Below are positions 62,227 through 64,000 of a DNA stretch of 64,000 nucleotides, piece by piece. The stretch's first letter is position 1, and every line of letters begins with the position of its first letter. The notes beneath the pieces were generated by a model, which was given only the letters and a program-made list of their open reading frames with translations, had not been told where the DNA came from and searched no databases. This DNA comes from CAWKEY01 sp963848675 (GTDB lineage: Bacteria > Pseudomonadota > Gammaproteobacteria > Methylococcales > Methylomonadaceae): assembly GCA_963848675.1 (NCBI GenBank), contig CAWKEY010000070.1, positions 55,815 through 119,814 on the forward strand. Direction: 5' to 3'. A program made the translations under genes and the position numbers.

Positions 62227-63807
62227 TTACTGATTTTTAGACGTTTCTGTCAGATTAAATTCAGTCTGTAAATTAAGCTTACCGATTTTGTTTTCAACAG
62301 CTTTTAAAATGTTGCCTTCGTGTACAAGCCTATACATGGTGTTTATATCATCAGCTACTATGCGGTCTTGTTCCATATGAGAAATAAATTTCCTGATAAG
62401 GTTGTACGCTTGCATTGTTCCTATTCCAGCCTTAAGATTCGTAAACAGGTCCATAGCCTGAGCGGCACAAAGCAATTCTATAGAAATGACGTGCTCTGCA
62501 TTCTTTAATATTTCACGGCACTTCCTTGAAGCTATAGTTCCCATACTCGACATGTACTTTCCTTATTTGCTGATGTTGGAATGGAATCAACACTTGCAGG
62601 ATGGGCAAGTACCTTATTTTCAGAGACAAGTGCTGCGGCTGTATATTGGGCAATCATGAATCCCGAATTGAGTCCAGCTCCTCTGATGAGGAATGCCGGA
62701 AGCCCGCTCAATTGAGGATTTATCAATCGCTCGATACGCCGCTCTGAGATATTCGCAATTTCAGAAAGGGCAATGGCGAGGAAATCCATTGCGAGCGCAA
62801 TCGGCTGCCCATGGAAATTTCCTCCCGAAATGATCTGATTCGATTCGGAAAAAATCAGCGGGTTATCGGTTGCCGAGTTCATTTCCAATTCGATTACCCT
62901 CTGTACATAATGGAGTGCATCCAGAGAAGCCCCATGCACCTGGGGAATGCAGCGAATGGAGTAGGCATCCTGAACAGGGGAGCAATCCTTGTGAGACGAC
63001 ACGATTTCACTATTTTGAGTAATGCGCCTCAGATTATCAGCGCTGATCATCTGACCTGGGTGCGGTCGCACAGCGTGTATTTTTTTATCCAACTCAATAT
63101 TGACGCAAGTAAAACCTCCAGACTCATAGCAGCGGCTATGTCAGCAGTTTTGAGAAGATTCAATGCGTTATATATCGTTAAAGCGCCGATACCTGTCATG
63201 ACCTGAGTACCGTTGATTAGCGCTAATCCTTCTCCTGCGTCGAGATCGACGAAAGGTATTCCTGCCTCCTTCATGGCACGGTCCACCCGTTATCATTTTG
63301 CCCTTATAGATTGCCTGTCCATGACCAATTAATACGAGCGCCATGTGGGCAAGAGGGGCTAGGTCGTCGCTTGCGCCTACGGAACCTTTTTCAGGTGTGA
63401 GGGGATAGATGCCTTTGTTGTACATTTCAACGAGCGTCTTCAAAGTCTCTAGCTTGATGCCCGCATGCCCCTTTGCAAGGTCATTTATTCTGAGGATGAG
63501 AATTGCTTTGGTCGTCTCTTAATCCAGATAATTTCCAACGCCAGCGGCGTGGCTCATTAGGATATTTTTCTGGAGTTGTTTTTTCTCCTGCCCTTTGAAA
63601 TCACAACTTCACTTAGGGCGCCAATCCCGTGTTGATACCATAGATGACGCGGTTGCTTTGTAATGCATTCTCTATGGTCTGACGCGCCTGAACGACCTTT
63701 ACTTCAGCCGTCTTGCTTAACATTACCTTTTTACCATCTCGAATTGTGCAAATTAACTTTTCAAGGGTGAGGCTTTGGCCATCGAGAATAAGGTATTCTA
63801 TAAGCAT
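62227..63807 (-). pseudogene. Aromatic amino acid ammonia-lyase (HAL/PAL-type), multiply frameshifted
   Basis: About 527 codons are spread over several frames: MLIEYLILDGQSLTLEKLIC to VIYGINTGLAP, then SHAAGVGNYLD, KGIYPLTPEKGSVGASDDLA, FVDLDAGEGLALINGTQVMT, GQMISADNLRRITQNSEIV, QDAYSIRCIPQVHGASLDAL and FSESNQIISGGNFHGQPIAL, and a C-terminal MGTIASRKCREILK part. The order and content match histidine ammonia-lyase (hutH) and relatives. At least four frameshifts and an in-frame stop near 63520 are present. The MIO-forming triad reads Ala-Ser-Asp rather than Ala-Ser-Gly. No other hut gene is near. Low GC like the end of the window. Confidence 0.85.
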
Positions 63808-63986
63808 TTTGATTTCAGAATTAAAAATTAAGATTTTAACGTCAAATACAAATAGTCTGTTTTTTTATAGGACTTTTATAAAATAATCGTCGTAAAGCTG
63901 TTTCAATCTAATCAACAATATTTGTATAAGGTGACAAAATGACACCGCTATGCTAAAATATCAATCTAACTGCCATAGGAAGTAGT
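63808..63986. promoter_or_regulatory. Divergent intergenic region at the window end
   Basis: AT-rich gap between the ammonia-lyase start (minus strand) and a plus-strand start at 63987. A promoter for each would lie here, but no box is assigned. No gene is seen. Confidence 0.4.
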
Positions 63987-64000
63987 ATGACCAAAACATC
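63987..64000 (+). CDS. Start of a gene running off the window
   Basis: ATG 63987 follows AGGAAGTAGT, a good ribosome site, and opens MTKT before the window ends. Product unknown. It may be divergently expressed from the ammonia-lyase gene. Confidence 0.35.

Overview
The window looks like a chromosomal segment of a gammaproteobacterial methanotroph or methylotroph (Methylococcales-like). The main clues are a lanthanide-type methanol dehydrogenase (xoxF) with its partner periplasmic binding protein (xoxJ-like), a methenyl-tetrahydrofolate cyclohydrolase (fchA), a very large glycogen/alpha-glucan locus, ATP-type PEP carboxykinase, and gammaproteobacterial housekeeping genes (dnaX-ybaB-recR, icd, acnB, zapE, lpxH, cysS, ihfB). 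The genus cannot be fixed from the sequence alone.

Layout. 1-2.4 kb: dnaX 3' part (with a frameshift), ybaB, recR and a HIT hydrolase. 2.4-4.9 kb: a small accessory patch with an integron-type attC-like site, a membrane protein, a DUF4160/DUF2442 pair and a decayed REP-associated transposase between inverted REP sequences. 4.9-8.7 kb: a pentapeptide-repeat potassium channel fusion, an HDOD protein, and pckA. 9-12 kb: a hypothetical gene and NADP-type icd on the minus strand. 12.1-23.3 kb: a long plus-strand block of mostly unrecognised genes. It holds two paralogous proteins with acidic N-termini and Arg/Ala-rich C-termini, a predicted zinc metallopeptidase, a truncated V8-like serine protease behind an acidic leader, a DUF4438 protein, several unknowns and a LuxR-type regulator. 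Several of these genes carry frameshifts. 23.6-29.8 kb: NAD-type isocitrate dehydrogenase, acnB, zapE and a secretin-domain protein.

29.8-47.9 kb: an alpha-glucan island. It holds two glycogen synthases, glgX, glgB, glgC, two GH57 enzymes and malQ. Between them sit a DUF4912 protein with an internal repeat, a protein joining two starch-binding-like domains to an endonuclease/exonuclease/phosphatase domain, and a phospholipase D-like protein. 48-55.2 kb: xoxJ, xoxF, lpxH, a periplasmic cyclophilin, cysS and fchA. 55.3-55.6 kb: three tRNA genes (Pro, Arg, His). 55.9-64 kb: a mobile-element graveyard (IS6-type element, serine resolvase remnant, Y2-transposase remnant) around ihfB and a TIR-TM-WD40 protein, ending with a broken aromatic amino acid ammonia-lyase gene.

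How the genes fit together. GlgC makes ADP-glucose, GlgA1/A2 elongate, GlgB and a GH57-type enzyme branch, and GlgX, MalQ and the second GH57 enzyme remodel or degrade. PckA, the two isocitrate dehydrogenases and AcnB are central carbon enzymes that would connect C1 assimilation to the TCA cycle and storage glycogen. The best candidates for undescribed biology are the 12-22 kb block and the glucan-binding phosphodiesterase/PLD gene pair inside the glycogen island. Frameshifts occur at many sites (dnaX, 14.7 kb, 15.8-16.6 kb, transposases, ammonia-lyase). Some may be assembly errors; the essential dnaX is the strongest reason to suspect that.
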